A stretch of 64,000 nucleotides of DNA from Nibrella saemangeumensis. Lineage in GTDB: Bacteria; Bacteroidota; Bacteroidia; Cytophagales; Spirosomataceae. Within the stretch, counting starts at the first letter, position 1. Each line of letters starts with the position of its first letter. The stretch covers positions 1 to 64,000 of the forward strand of contig NZ_BAABHD010000032.1 in NCBI RefSeq assembly GCF_039541915.1, read 5' to 3'. The notes beneath the pieces are model-generated. The model saw only the letters and a list, made by a program, of their open reading frames with translations, did not search any database and had not been told where the DNA came from. The position numbers were made by a program, and so were the translations under genes. This document shows, in pieces, positions 8,383-17,654 of this stretch.

Positions 8383-10656
8383 ATGGTCCACTTACCAAAT
8401 CTGATCCGTGATCTGGCGCTGATCTTAGGCGCAGCGGCCGTCACGACCCTGCTTTTCAAGCGCCTGAAGCAGCCATTGGTGCTGGGTTATATTCTGGCCG
8501 GGTTGCTGGTAGGGCCTAATCTTCCGCTTTTTCCAACCATCGCCGATCCGGAGACAATCCGGATCTGGGCCGACATTGGCGTGATTATCCTGCTGTTTAA
8601 CCTTGGGCTGGAGTTTAGTTTCAAGAAACTGGCTCAGGTAGGAGGAACCGCTGGGCTGACTGGTCTGATTGAGATCGGCGGGATGCTGGGACTGGGCTAC
8701 CTGACGGGGCAGGTGCTGGGTTGGTCGACCATGGACTGCATCTTTCTGGGGGGTATGGTTGCTATTTCATCGACCACCATCATCTTCCGCGCCTTTGAAG
8801 AGCTGGGGGTGAAAACCCAGCAGTTTGCCAGTCTGGTATTCGGTATCCTCATCATTGAAGACCTGGTTGCCATTCTGCTGCTGGTACTTTTATCGACGCT
8901 GGCGGCCACCAATCAGCTGTTCAGTACCGAGATGTTGACGGCGGTGCTGAAGCTTGGTTTCTTCCTGGTAATCTGGTTTCTGGGTGGTATTCTGCTCATT
9001 CCTTCGCTGCTGCGGGCCAGCCGTAAATTCATCAATGACGAAACCCTGCTGGTGATCTCGCTGGCCCTCTGTCTGGGCATGGTTATGCTGGTGACCAGTG
9101 TGGGCTTTTCGTCCGCTTTGGGTGCTTTTATCATGGGCTCTATTCTGGCCGAAACGCTGTTTGTAGAGCGCATCGAACACCTGCTCAAGCCGATCCGGGA
9201 TTTGTTCGGCGCGGTGTTTTTTGTGTCGGTCGGTATGTTGATTGATCCGGCGGTGCTGGTTCAGTATGCCGGTCCCATTGCGCTGATTACCGTGGTGGTT
9301 ATTGCCGGTAAGGCGTTTCATGTAACCGTGGGTGCCCTGGTGGCAGGTCAGCCGCTGAAGGGGGCCATCCAGACCGGCATGAGCCTCACGCAGATCGGCG
9401 AATTTTCCTTTATTATTGCCACGCTGGGGTTGAGCCTGCGGGTAACCAGTGATTTTTTGTATCCCATTGCCGTCGGGGTATCGGCGCTGACTGCTTTTAC
9501 AACACCGTATCTGATTCGGGCCGCCGGGCCGGTGTACGATTGGCTGGAGGGGCGGCTGAGTAAGCGGACCCGGATGGTGCTGAGCAGCTACAGCGCCGGC
9601 GCGCAGACCATCGGGAGCGTAAGCAACTGGCGGGTGCTGATGCGGTCGTACGTTCAGACGATGGTGGTGAACGGTATTGTGGTGGTAGGCATTATTCTGC
9701 TGGCCACGCGGGTGTTGTCTCCATACTGGCTGTCGCATGGGATGCAACCCGTCTGGGCGCAGTTGCTGACCGGGCTGATCGCGCTGTCGCTGATGATCCC
9801 GTTTCTGTGGGCACTGGCCTTCCGGCCCGTCAACAGCTCGGTTAACGTGCAGGGGTGGGCAGCCAAAAAGTCGTTCCGGGGGCCGCTGCTTGTTTTAACT
9901 GTCGGCCGGGTCGTGGTGGCGGTTGGTTTAGTCCTGTTTTACCTTAGTCAGCTTTTCTCCCTGGCCGTGGTGGTTATGGTGCTGCTGTTGCTGGCCTTAC
10001 TGGCTGGCTTGATGGTAGATCATGTCCCGCTGATCTATGATTTGATGGAAAGGCAGTTTTTGTTGAATCTACACGCTCATCAGCACCAGCAGCATGCCCG
10101 GCCCGGCTGGAACCTGCGGCCCTGGGATGCCCATCTGGCCTATGTCGACGTAGCGCCGGAGTCCTCGCTGATCGGTAAGCCGCTGCAGGCTCTGGCCTTA
10201 CGCGAACGGTTCGGCATCAACATCGTGTCTATTGAGCGGGGCCGCATCACCAAACTGGTACCGAACCGGACAGATCAGCTATACCCCAACGATAAACTGG
10301 CAGTCATCGGTACCGATCAGCAACTGGAACAATTCAGGCATTTGCTGGAGTCAGGGGAGACAGAAGATACGTCGCTGGATACGGTGGTGCAGGAGGTGTC
10401 GCTGCAAAAACTTACGGTAGATACCTCGTTTCCGTTCGTTGGCCGGTCGATACGGGAATCGGGTATCCGGGAAGCCACCCAGGGGTTGATCGTGGGTATC
10501 GAGCGGGAAGGCAGGCGCCTGCTCAATCCCGACTCCACCACCATCTTTCTGGCGGGTGATGTACTCTGGCTGGCGGGAAACACCAAACTGATTAAGCGCT
10601 TTCAGAAACATTCCAAAACGCACTCAGAAAATCCAGCTATCCCTAGAGATTCGTAG
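8383..10656 (+). CDS. CPA2 cation:proton antiporter with two TrkA-C domains (twin 1)
   Basis: The N-terminal 390 residues form the CPA2 exchanger fold (LNLGLEFSFKKL, and GFSSALGAFIMGSILAET with the family acidic residue region). A second hydrophobic block at about 430-560 adds some four membrane segments. The tail holds two RCK_C/TrkA-C modules, about 585-665 and 675-745, each with the YPNDKLAVIGT or AGDVLWLAGN ending. There is no Rossmann RCK_N domain, unlike the 5316-7241 protein, so ligand sensing must differ. I prefer the ATG at 8383 because the paralog downstream begins at the same residue; the frame is open 13 codons further. It lies 126 bases before its paralog on the same strand, probably in one operon. 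Confidence 0.9.
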   Translation: MVHLPNLIRDLALILGAAAVTTLLFKRLKQPLVLGYILAGLLVGPNLPLFPTIADPETIRIWADIGVIILLFNLGLEFSFKKLAQVGGTAGLTGLIEIGGMLGLGYLTGQVLGWSTMDCIFLGGMVAISSTTIIFRAFEELGVKTQQFASLVFGILIIEDLVAILLLVLLSTLAATNQLFSTEMLTAVLKLGFFLVIWFLGGILLIPSLLRASRKFINDETLLVISLALCLGMVMLVTSVGFSSALGAFIMGSILAETLFVERIEHLLKPIRDLFGAVFFVSVGMLIDPAVLVQYAGPIALITVVVIAGKAFHVTVGALVAGQPLKGAIQTGMSLTQIGEFSFIIATLGLSLRVTSDFLYPIAVGVSALTAFTTPYLIRAAGPVYDWLEGRLSKRTRMVLSSYSAGAQTIGSVSNWRVLMRSYVQTMVVNGIVVVGIILLATRVLSPYWLSHGMQPVWAQLLTGLIALSLMIPFLWALAFRPVNSSVNVQGWAAKKSFRGPLLVLTVGRVVVAVGLVLFYLSQLFSLAVVVMVLLLLALLAGLMVDHVPLIYDLMERQFLLNLHAHQHQQHARPGWNLRPWDAHLAYVDVAPESSLIGKPLQALALRERFGINIVSIERGRITKLVPNRTDQLYPNDKLAVIGTDQQLEQFRHLLESGETEDTSLDTVVQEVSLQKLTVDTSFPFVGRSIRESGIREATQGLIVGIEREGRRLLNPDSTTIFLAGDVLWLAGNTKLIKRFQKHSKTHSENPAIPRDS

Positions 10657-10782
10657 CTGGAGCGAATTACGAAAGAGGGTGGTCGTAAATAAAAAAATGT
10701 TGCGGGGGCTGCCTAAACCGCTATACGTCGGTTTATGGAGAGAACTCCTGCCGGAAAGCAGGATTCCGAACAGGAATTATTT

Positions 10783-13017
10783 ATGACCCACTTGCCCTAT
10801 CTGATCCGTGACCTGGCTTTAATTTTGGGTGCAGCGGCCGTTACGACCCTGCTCTTTAAACGGCTTAAACAGCCCCTGGTGCTGGGCTATATCCTGGCGG
10901 GGCTGCTGATAGGCCCTAATTTTCCGCTTTTCCCGACCATTACCGATCCGGAGACGATCCGGATCTGGGCCGACATCGGCGTCATTATCCTGCTGTTCAA
11001 CCTCGGGCTGGAGTTTAGCATCAAAAAACTGGCTCAGGTAGGAGGAACGGCCGTTATAACCGGCATTTTCGAGATTTCGGGGATGCTGGTGCTGGGCTAT
11101 CTGACGGGGCAGGCGCTGGGGTGGTCAACCATGAACAGTATCTTTCTGGGCGGGATCATCGCCATCTCGTCTACGACCATCATCTTTCGCGCCTTTGAAG
11201 AGCTGGGGATTAAAACCCAGCAGTTTGCCGGCGTGGTATTTGGGGTGCTGATCATTGAAGATCTGGTTGCCATTCTGCTCATGGTGCTGCTGTCTACCCT
11301 GGCCGCTACCAATCAGTTGTTCAGTACCGAGATGCTGACGGCGGTACTAAAACTTGTCTTCTTTCTGGTAATCTGGTTTCTGGGGGGCATTTTCCTGATT
11401 CCCTCGCTGCTGCGGGCCAGCCGTAGATTCATCAACGACGAAACCCTGCTGGTGATCTCGCTGGCCTTGTGTCTGGGCATGGTCATGCTGGTAACCAGTG
11501 TCGGCTTTTCGTCTGCCTTAGGCGCGTTCATCATGGGTTCTATTCTGGCCGAAACGGTGTATGGTGAACGCATTGAACACCTGCTCAAGCCGATCCGGGA
11601 TTTGTTCGGCGCGGTGTTTTTCGTGTCGGTGGGAATGCTGATTGATATGACGGTGCTGGTGCAGTATGCCGGTCCCATTGCGTTGATTACCGTGGCGGTG
11701 ATTGTTGGTAAGGCCGTGTACGTGACACTAGGCTCCCTCATTGCCGGGCAGCCGCTGAAGGGGGCTATCCAGACCGGCATGAGCCTCACGCAGATCGGCG
11801 AATTTTCGTTCATCATTGCCAGTCTGGGGTTAAGTCTGCGGGTAACCGAGAATTTTTTGTACCCGATTGCCGTGGCAGTGTCGGGAATTACCGCCTTCAC
11901 CACGCCGTATCTGATGCGGGCGGCTGAACCGGTATACGGCTGGCTGGAGAACCGGTTCAGTAAACGTACCCGGATCATGCTGCGAAACTACAGCGCCGGA
12001 GCCCGGAGCATCGGCAGCGTAAGCGACTGGCGGCTGCTGATCCGGGCCTACCTGCAGACCATGCTGATCAATACCATTGTCATTGCCGGTATCGTCCTGT
12101 TAACCTCCCGGGTGCTTTTGCCGGCTCTGGTAAACGGGAATATGAGCCAGGCCTGGGCGAAACTCCTAACTGGCCTGGGTTCGCTGGTGCTGATGGTGCC
12201 GTTCCTTTGGGCCCTGGCCTTACGACCCGTTTACCCGGCTACCTACAATCGCATCTGGGCCGATAAACAGGCCTATCAAGGGCCGCTGGTCGTGCTCAAC
12301 AGCGTTCGGGTTGTGCTGGCCTTAGGGTTGATTCTGTTTTACCTGAATCAGCACTTTTCGTTTACCCTGATGATACTGGCCATGCTGCTGATTGGGCTAA
12401 TCTGGTGGCTGATGGGTAAGCGGATTCCGTTTTTGTACGACCGCATTGAAAAGCATTTTCTGGTGAACTTTCACGGACGACAGCAACACCAAAAAAACCG
12501 GCCCGGCCGTAACCTGCTGCCCTGGGATGCGCACCTGGCTTATGTGGAGGTCATCCCGGAGTCGGCGTGCGTGGGTAAGACCCTGGAAGAACTGGCAATC
12601 CGGGAGCGATATGGTGTCAACATTATTTCTATTGAGCGGGGGCGGATCACCAGGCTGGTACCGAACCGGTACGACCGGCTCTTTCCGGGAGATAAACTGG
12701 CTGTTATTGGCACAGACTCGCAACTGGAGCAGTTCCGGACGCTGGTAGAAGAGGATGGGACTCCGATAACTACGCCGGTTCATGAAGTCTCGCTGGAGCG
12801 AATCACCGTTGATGAAGCATTTCCGTTTGTTGGACAAAGTATCTGGGAGTCTCAGATCAACGAAAAAACGCAGGGCCTGATCGTGGGCATCGAGCGGGAA
12901 GGCAGGCGCCTGCTCAATCCCGACTCCACTACGCTCTTTCTGCTCGGCGATGTGATCTGGCTGGCCGGCAACACCCGGCTGATCAGGGAGTTTCAAAGAC
13001 AGATACGGGTGCATTGA
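10783..13017 (+). CDS. CPA2 cation:proton antiporter with two TrkA-C domains (twin 2)
   Basis: This is a tandem paralog of the 8383-10656 gene, similar along its whole 744 aa, with nearly identical N-terminal segments (LIRDLALILGAAAVTTLLFK). Domain order is the same: exchanger fold, extra four-segment membrane block, two TrkA-C modules, no RCK_N. Many differences between the twins are synonymous, so the duplication is not recent, although several patches of 41-47 bases are identical. The start at 10783 matches twin 1; an upstream ATG at 10735 would add 16 residues. The two may be isoforms with different cation or ligand preference. Confidence 0.9.
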   Translation: MTHLPYLIRDLALILGAAAVTTLLFKRLKQPLVLGYILAGLLIGPNFPLFPTITDPETIRIWADIGVIILLFNLGLEFSIKKLAQVGGTAVITGIFEISGMLVLGYLTGQALGWSTMNSIFLGGIIAISSTTIIFRAFEELGIKTQQFAGVVFGVLIIEDLVAILLMVLLSTLAATNQLFSTEMLTAVLKLVFFLVIWFLGGIFLIPSLLRASRRFINDETLLVISLALCLGMVMLVTSVGFSSALGAFIMGSILAETVYGERIEHLLKPIRDLFGAVFFVSVGMLIDMTVLVQYAGPIALITVAVIVGKAVYVTLGSLIAGQPLKGAIQTGMSLTQIGEFSFIIASLGLSLRVTENFLYPIAVAVSGITAFTTPYLMRAAEPVYGWLENRFSKRTRIMLRNYSAGARSIGSVSDWRLLIRAYLQTMLINTIVIAGIVLLTSRVLLPALVNGNMSQAWAKLLTGLGSLVLMVPFLWALALRPVYPATYNRIWADKQAYQGPLVVLNSVRVVLALGLILFYLNQHFSFTLMILAMLLIGLIWWLMGKRIPFLYDRIEKHFLVNFHGRQQHQKNRPGRNLLPWDAHLAYVEVIPESACVGKTLEELAIRERYGVNIISIERGRITRLVPNRYDRLFPGDKLAVIGTDSQLEQFRTLVEEDGTPITTPVHEVSLERITVDEAFPFVGQSIWESQINEKTQGLIVGIEREGRRLLNPDSTTLFLLGDVIWLAGNTRLIREFQRQIRVH

Positions 13018-13144
13018 GGAGGCTGGACACTGGACGTTAGATTTGATGTCCAGGGCGTGTGTGGTGTCCAATAGTCAGTGTCTTTTTCCGTTTGCCTTCA
13101 ACCATCCTGGTAAAAAATGGGTCTTTTCGGCAAAGACTAGGCTG

Positions 13145-13418
13145 ATGAAACAACTCATACTTTTTTGCCTGCTGGCCATGCTGGGTGTGACAACCGCCGG
13201 CGCCTGTTCCTGCATGGATGGGGGGGGCGTTTATGGACGTGGTTCAGGGGGTATACGGCAAACCGCAGATACTCATTGCTCGCGTGCGGGTGGTAGGCCA
13301 GCGGGCGCACGGCATGGAGGTAAGGATGACGGATGGGCTGTATGAAGGGGCTTTATATTGTCCGGGTTTCCGCATTAGCCGATGTCCGTCGCCAGTTCCG
13401 GTTGTTGACATACTGAGG
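13145..13418 (+). pseudogene. Small secreted CSC-motif protein, frameshifted in a G8 tract
   Basis: An ATG at 13145 begins a good signal peptide (LILFCLLAMLGVTTAGA) followed by CSCMDGGG. A run of eight G at 13220-13227 then shifts the frame and translation ends at 13345. Removing one G joins the signal peptide to a coherent beta-type sequence (AFMDVVQGVYGKPQILIARV, then VRVVGQRAHGMEVRMTDGLYEG). The N-terminal Cys-Ser-Cys directly after the signal peptide resembles small secreted TIMP-like proteins of Bacteroidota, but I cannot name the family. The 3' end is unclear and runs against the DUF1080 gene, so the gene may also be truncated. It could be a pseudogene, a phase-variable gene or a base-calling error. 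Confidence 0.6.
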
Positions 13419-14138
13419 TTACAGTTCCTGAACCCGGATGTTGCGGAACCAGATAGGGGCGCCGGCATGCTTGCCCTGAAAGCCAATATAGCCCTGCGTG
13501 GGCAGGGAGGAGAGTGGTTTGCTGAGCCAATTAGGAATGTCGGTGCCGTCGGGGTTCTTTTTGGCGGAGGTGTACTCGCTCAGATCGATGGTATTGACCA
13601 ACTGGTTGTTTAATACCACCCAGATCTTTTTGCCCTGGCAGGTGATGGTGTAGCGGTTCCACGCACCCGGCTGCTTCACCACGTTTTGCTTCGTAGCCGC
13701 CTTGTGCCCGAATATAGCGGCACACTGGTAGTACGCTGGCGATTTTCTCCATTCCTCGCTGTAATCATCGGCAATCTGAATCTCCACCGAATTGGGTATC
13801 CAGTTGACGGTATCGCTGGCGTAAACAATAACACCACTGTTGGTGCCCGGTGCGGTCTTGAATTCCAGGTCCAGGATAAAATCATTGTACGGCCGTCTGG
13901 TCCAGATCGATTTGTCTTCGGTAGCGGTCAGTTCGCCGTTTGTCAGGCTCCAGACACCTTTGGGATAGGTAGCGTTAGACAGATCAGCCTTGAACAGGTT
14001 GGTCCAGCCTTTGCCGCTGGTTTTGGGGTGCTTTTTCGGGGGGATCTGCGCACAGGCAATAGACAACGTAAGTAAAGCGAACGTAGCTAGGAGCAGTTTA
14101 CAGGTTTTTATAGTGTTTGAAAAGAGGCCGGTGAGCAT
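13419..14138 (-). CDS. DUF1080 (3-keto-disaccharide hydrolase-like) secreted protein
   Basis: After a signal peptide (LLLATFALLTLSIACAQ) the mature protein is one DUF1080 domain, a concanavalin-like beta-sandwich that in characterised cases hydrolyses 3-keto-glycosides or binds glycans. Typical pieces are GWTNLFKADLS, the GVWSLTNGELTA strand, DFILDLEFKTAPGTNSGV, SVEIQIADD and the final GYIGFQGKHAGAPIWFRNIRV. Length 239 aa is normal for a single-domain member. It is divergent from aspA and has no sugar oxidoreductase beside it, so its substrate is unknown. Confidence 0.9.
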   Translation of the reverse strand: MLTGLFSNTIKTCKLLLATFALLTLSIACAQIPPKKHPKTSGKGWTNLFKADLSNATYPKGVWSLTNGELTATEDKSIWTRRPYNDFILDLEFKTAPGTNSGVIVYASDTVNWIPNSVEIQIADDYSEEWRKSPAYYQCAAIFGHKAATKQNVVKQPGAWNRYTITCQGKKIWVVLNNQLVNTIDLSEYTSAKKNPDGTDIPNWLSKPLSSLPTQGYIGFQGKHAGAPIWFRNIRVQEL

Positions 14139-14231
14139 AATACGGTGGGTATGGTGGCAGGAATGGGTGTAAGGTAGGAAAATGTTCCTGTTTCAGCAAC
14201 CAATGTTGCACCGGGAAAACCGCTTGGGCGG

Positions 14232-14257
14232 GTAAAAAAGCTTCTTAACTTTTTTAC
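14232..14257. other. Inverted repeat between DUF1080 gene and aspA
   Basis: A 9-bp arm GTAAAAAAG (14232-14240) pairs with CTTTTTTAC (14249-14257) across 8 bases. It lies in the divergent intergenic region about 70 bases before aspA, so it could be an operator or a leader hairpin. Confidence 0.4.
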
Positions 14258-14328
14258 GTGCAGGTGGTATGTACTAGGAGCAGCGGTAAACGCCGGCCTG
14301 CTACCGAAGCATAATCCTGCATTTTCCG

Positions 14329-15744
14329 ATGGATGACATAACATACCGCGTTGAGCACGATTTTCTTGGCGAAAAACAGATCCCCAATACCGCCTACTAC
14401 GGGATTCAAACCCTGCGGGCGCTGGAGAACTTTACCATAACCGGCATCACCAACGCCACCGAACCCTACTTTATCCAGGCGTTTGCCTACGTGAAAAAAG
14501 CGGCTGCCCTGGCCAACCGGGATCTGGGCGTACTGGACACCCAACTCGCGGAAGCCATTGTGTTTGCCTGCGACAGGCTGATTGCCGGTGAATACCAGGA
14601 CCAGTTTCTAACGGACCTGATTCAGGGTGGTGCCGGTACGTCGGTCAATATGAACGTGAACGAGGTAATCGCCAACATCGGCCTCGAATACCTCGGCTAC
14701 CACAAAGGCGAGTACCAGCACCTGCACCCCAACAACCACGTCAACTGCTCACAGTCGACCAACGATGCCTACCCGACAGCGCTCATGATGGCCCTGAACC
14801 GGAAGGTAGAAGCCTACCTGGATGCGCTGGCGGCCTTGCGGCAGTCGTTTTCCCGGAAAGCAGATGCGTTCAGTGACGTGCTGAAAATGGGCCGGACCCA
14901 GCTGCAGGATGCCGTCCCCATGACGCTGGGGCAGGAGTTTCATGCCTTTGCGACCACCATTGGCGACGATATCCGGCACATGCGCGAGGCCCAGCACAAG
15001 CTGCTCGAATGCAATATGGGAGCTACGGCCATCGGCACCCGCATCAACGCGCCCGAAGGCTATCCGGAACTATGCGTGAAGTACCTGGCCGAGGTCTCCG
15101 GCCTGCCCATGCACCTGGCCCCGGACCTGATTGAAGCCACCTCCGACATGGGTACCTACGTGCAGGTGTCGGGCTCGCTGAAACGCAGCGCCATTAAGCT
15201 CTCAAAGATCTGTAATGACTTGCGGCTATTGTCGTCGGGACCCCGCACCGGCCTGAACGAGATCAGGCTGCCGCCCCTGCAGCCGGGGTCTTCCATTATG
15301 CCGGGAAAGGTAAATCCGGTAATTCCGGAGGTGGTAAACCAAACAGCTTTTTATGTGGTGGGAGCCGATATGACCATTACCATGGCCGCTGAAGCCGGAC
15401 AGTTGCAATTGAACGTGATGGAACCGGTGATTGCGTTCAGCCTGTTTACGGCACTCAACTACATGACCAACGCTGTGAATACCCTCTGGACCAAATGCGT
15501 AGACGGCATTACGGCCAACGTGGATGTGTGCCGGAATATGGTGATGAACAGCATCGGCATCGTCACGGCCCTCAACCCCATTCTGGGTTACGAGACATCG
15601 GCCGCCATTGCCAAAGAAGCGCTCGCGACGGGTAAATCAGTGCATCAGCTGGTAGTGGTGGAGCGTCAGCTGATTACCCAGGCCAAATGGGATGAGATCT
15701 ATTCGTTTGAAAATATGGTTCATCCGGCATACATCGCTTCATAA
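14329..15744 (+). CDS. aspA: Aspartate ammonia-lyase
   Basis: The enzyme cleaves L-aspartate to fumarate and ammonia in the cytoplasm. It shows all three signature regions of the fumarase/aspartase superfamily: GAGTSVNMNVNEVIAN at about 103-118, NCSQSTNDAYPTA at about 139-151, and the catalytic loop GSSIMPGKVNPVIPE, with Ser321/Ser322 as the loop serines. The residues after the loop (VVNQTAFYVVGAD) and QLQLNVMEPV favour aspartase over fumarase C. Length 471 aa is standard. A DMT permease follows after 62 bases on the same strand and may be cotranscribed. Confidence 0.95.
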   Translation: MDDITYRVEHDFLGEKQIPNTAYYGIQTLRALENFTITGITNATEPYFIQAFAYVKKAAALANRDLGVLDTQLAEAIVFACDRLIAGEYQDQFLTDLIQGGAGTSVNMNVNEVIANIGLEYLGYHKGEYQHLHPNNHVNCSQSTNDAYPTALMMALNRKVEAYLDALAALRQSFSRKADAFSDVLKMGRTQLQDAVPMTLGQEFHAFATTIGDDIRHMREAQHKLLECNMGATAIGTRINAPEGYPELCVKYLAEVSGLPMHLAPDLIEATSDMGTYVQVSGSLKRSAIKLSKICNDLRLLSSGPRTGLNEIRLPPLQPGSSIMPGKVNPVIPEVVNQTAFYVVGADMTITMAAEAGQLQLNVMEPVIAFSLFTALNYMTNAVNTLWTKCVDGITANVDVCRNMVMNSIGIVTALNPILGYETSAAIAKEALATGKSVHQLVVVERQLITQAKWDEIYSFENMVHPAYIAS

Positions 15745-15806
15745 ATCGTTGCAATTTTGGGTCAACTTTCGTTCGTACGCCTACGGACTACCCATTCGTA
15801 ACGATT

Positions 15807-16721
15807 ATGCTCTATCTGATACTCAGCGTACTGTTATCGGTAGTATTGCTGCTTAATTTCCGGGTATTTCCCCGGTTCCAGGTCAATACCTTTCAGGCCA
15901 TTGTCTTTAACTACCCCGTCTGTTTCCTGACCGGTTATTTACTGATGCCGGCCGGACAGACGTTTACCGTGGACCTTTCGCAAACCTGGACTTGGCTCGC
16001 CCTGGGCTTAGGCGTGGGCTTTATTATCACCTTTATGCTGTCGGGGGCTTCCACGCAGCGGATGGGCATTACGGTAACGTCGCTGGCCAATAACCTGTCG
16101 CTGGTGATACCGGTCTGTTTCAGCCTGTTTGTGTTCCGGGTGGGCGGCAAAACCTTCGATGGCTGGAATTACTTCGGTCTGGTGCTGGCGCTGGTGGCGG
16201 TGGGCCTGAGTACGGTTAAGAAAGAAGAGAAAGCCCAGCGCCGGACGGTTGGTATAAACGTGTTGCTGCCGGTGGCGGTTTTTCTGATGTACGGAGCTAC
16301 CAACACGCTGATCAACTACATGAACATCCACTACATTCCATCCACCGACCAGACCGTATTGGTAACCCTGGTGATGGTGCTGGGGGCCGTTATCGCCGGG
16401 ATGCTGATGCTGGCGGTGCGGCTGGTGCAGGGCAGGGAAAAACTGGAAGTCCGTAGTCTGGTAGCGGCCGTTACGCTGGGTGTACCCAACTTCCTGAGCT
16501 TTTACACCCTGCTGCTGGCGCTCTCAGCTTTCGGCGGCAATGGTGCGTTTGTGTATCCGCTCTACAACATCGGCGTCATTCTGGTAGCAGCCCTCACCGC
16601 AGGCTTGTTCTTTCACGAAAAGCTATCAATCGCCAACAAGATCGGTTTAGCCCTGGCCGTTCTGGCTATCGCGCTGATTTCCTGGCAGGAGCTGGCGGGG
16701 TGGGTTGCTCCACCAGAATAA
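15807..16721 (+). CDS. EamA/DMT-family permease
   Basis: This is an inner-membrane protein with about ten hydrophobic segments arranged as two five-helix repeats, as in drug/metabolite transporters. Helix 1 begins LILSVLLSVVLLLNFRVF, and the repeat boundary lies near KKEEKAQRRTVG at about 135-145. Its position directly after aspA suggests transport of an amino acid or dicarboxylate, but that is context only. The length of 304 aa is usual. Confidence 0.8.
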   Translation: MLYLILSVLLSVVLLLNFRVFPRFQVNTFQAIVFNYPVCFLTGYLLMPAGQTFTVDLSQTWTWLALGLGVGFIITFMLSGASTQRMGITVTSLANNLSLVIPVCFSLFVFRVGGKTFDGWNYFGLVLALVAVGLSTVKKEEKAQRRTVGINVLLPVAVFLMYGATNTLINYMNIHYIPSTDQTVLVTLVMVLGAVIAGMLMLAVRLVQGREKLEVRSLVAAVTLGVPNFLSFYTLLLALSAFGGNGAFVYPLYNIGVILVAALTAGLFFHEKLSIANKIGLALAVLAIALISWQELAGWVAPPE

Positions 16722-16786
16722 TTACATAGAGAAAAAAGTTGAATACCTGATTGGGCTTAATCATAGCCTAGTTGGTTGTAATTACT

Positions 16787-17620
16787 TTATTTAATAAATT
16801 CCTGAATAGCATTGATAAACTCCTGAACGGCTGCCTGTGGGGCTGAATGACCACCGGCAATTTCTTTTGCCGTTACCCGTGGAAATTCTTCGGCCAGTAA
16901 CTGATTAATACGCCTGTGAAAAGCCACAGTTCCTTTTCCCGTAAGTAGTAACACCGGCTGTTTAAAAGCGTGCAAACGAGTAATGGAGTCGGTATGATTG
17001 GCAACAACAGACAGCCCCCGCAATCTGTCTTTTTGTTTCACCCACACCGGCCACTGTGGATGCCTGCGGAGTTGAGTTGTATCGCAGTGGTCGAGTATAC
17101 ACCTAAATTGCGCCAGTTGTCCTTCCGTTATTGTTGATGAAGGGGTAAAGGATTTTGAGAGTTGGATCATTTGCTGCATTCCCTCGGGTGATTCCCCTTT
17201 AGCTTTTGCTACCCAAAAGGCCGGTGGTTCATAAAGCACCAGCTTTCGGATACGCTCCGGATGATTTAGCGCAAAGTCCATGGCTAATAAAGCGCCAAAG
17301 GACCATCCGATAAGTGTTACAGGCTCCTTAACTCCTAAAGCGTCAAGTGTTCTTCCAATGGCCTCACTTTCCTGTTTCAACGAGTATCCGGGTGGCAGTG
17401 GCAGGCCTTCGTTAGCGTATTGCACGTTGAAGTGCTCCATGCGGATGACCCGGTGATCAATGCTTAATACCGCAGCGGGCTCGGAAAAGGATTTCATATC
17501 CCAACGGCCACCTGCCAGTAAAACAACAGGCGCGCCTTTCCCTTCCATAATAACTTTTTTGGTGGAATATTGGGAAAACAGCAAAGTCGGATTAAGAAGC
17601 AGAAGGAATACCAGTCGCAT
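16787..17620 (-). CDS. Alpha/beta hydrolase, exported
   Basis: A short signal peptide (VFLLLLNPTLLFSQ) is followed by an alpha/beta hydrolase domain. The nucleophile elbow is GWSFGA with Ser107. The likely catalytic His is His258 in AGGHSAPQ near the C-terminus, and the LLLTGKGT strand at about 223-230 precedes the usual acid position. The substrate, probably a small ester or amide, cannot be read from the sequence. The gene ends convergently against the DMT permease and follows the DUF3592 gene by 34 bases, so those two may be cotranscribed. Confidence 0.82.
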   Translation of the reverse strand: MRLVFLLLLNPTLLFSQYSTKKVIMEGKGAPVVLLAGGRWDMKSFSEPAAVLSIDHRVIRMEHFNVQYANEGLPLPPGYSLKQESEAIGRTLDALGVKEPVTLIGWSFGALLAMDFALNHPERIRKLVLYEPPAFWVAKAKGESPEGMQQMIQLSKSFTPSSTITEGQLAQFRCILDHCDTTQLRRHPQWPVWVKQKDRLRGLSVVANHTDSITRLHAFKQPVLLLTGKGTVAFHRRINQLLAEEFPRVTAKEIAGGHSAPQAAVQEFINAIQEFIK

Positions 17621-17654
17621 AGCTTTTATAAATATTTATCGGCAAACAGGCTGT

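Noticed and set aside
8890..9747. Long minus-strand frame of 285 codons, Gln/His-rich, opposite twin antiporter 1
   Set aside because: It is the complement of Leu/Val/Ala-rich membrane codons; the plus frame shows the full CPA2 family pattern.
8383..13017. Tandem antiporters as an assembly duplication
   Set aside because: The copies differ at many synonymous sites along their length, so they are two real genes.
13218..13613. Plus-strand open frame running from the G8 tract into the DUF1080 gene
   Set aside because: Only its first part continues the frameshifted secreted protein; the rest is the antisense of a well-supported DUF1080 gene.
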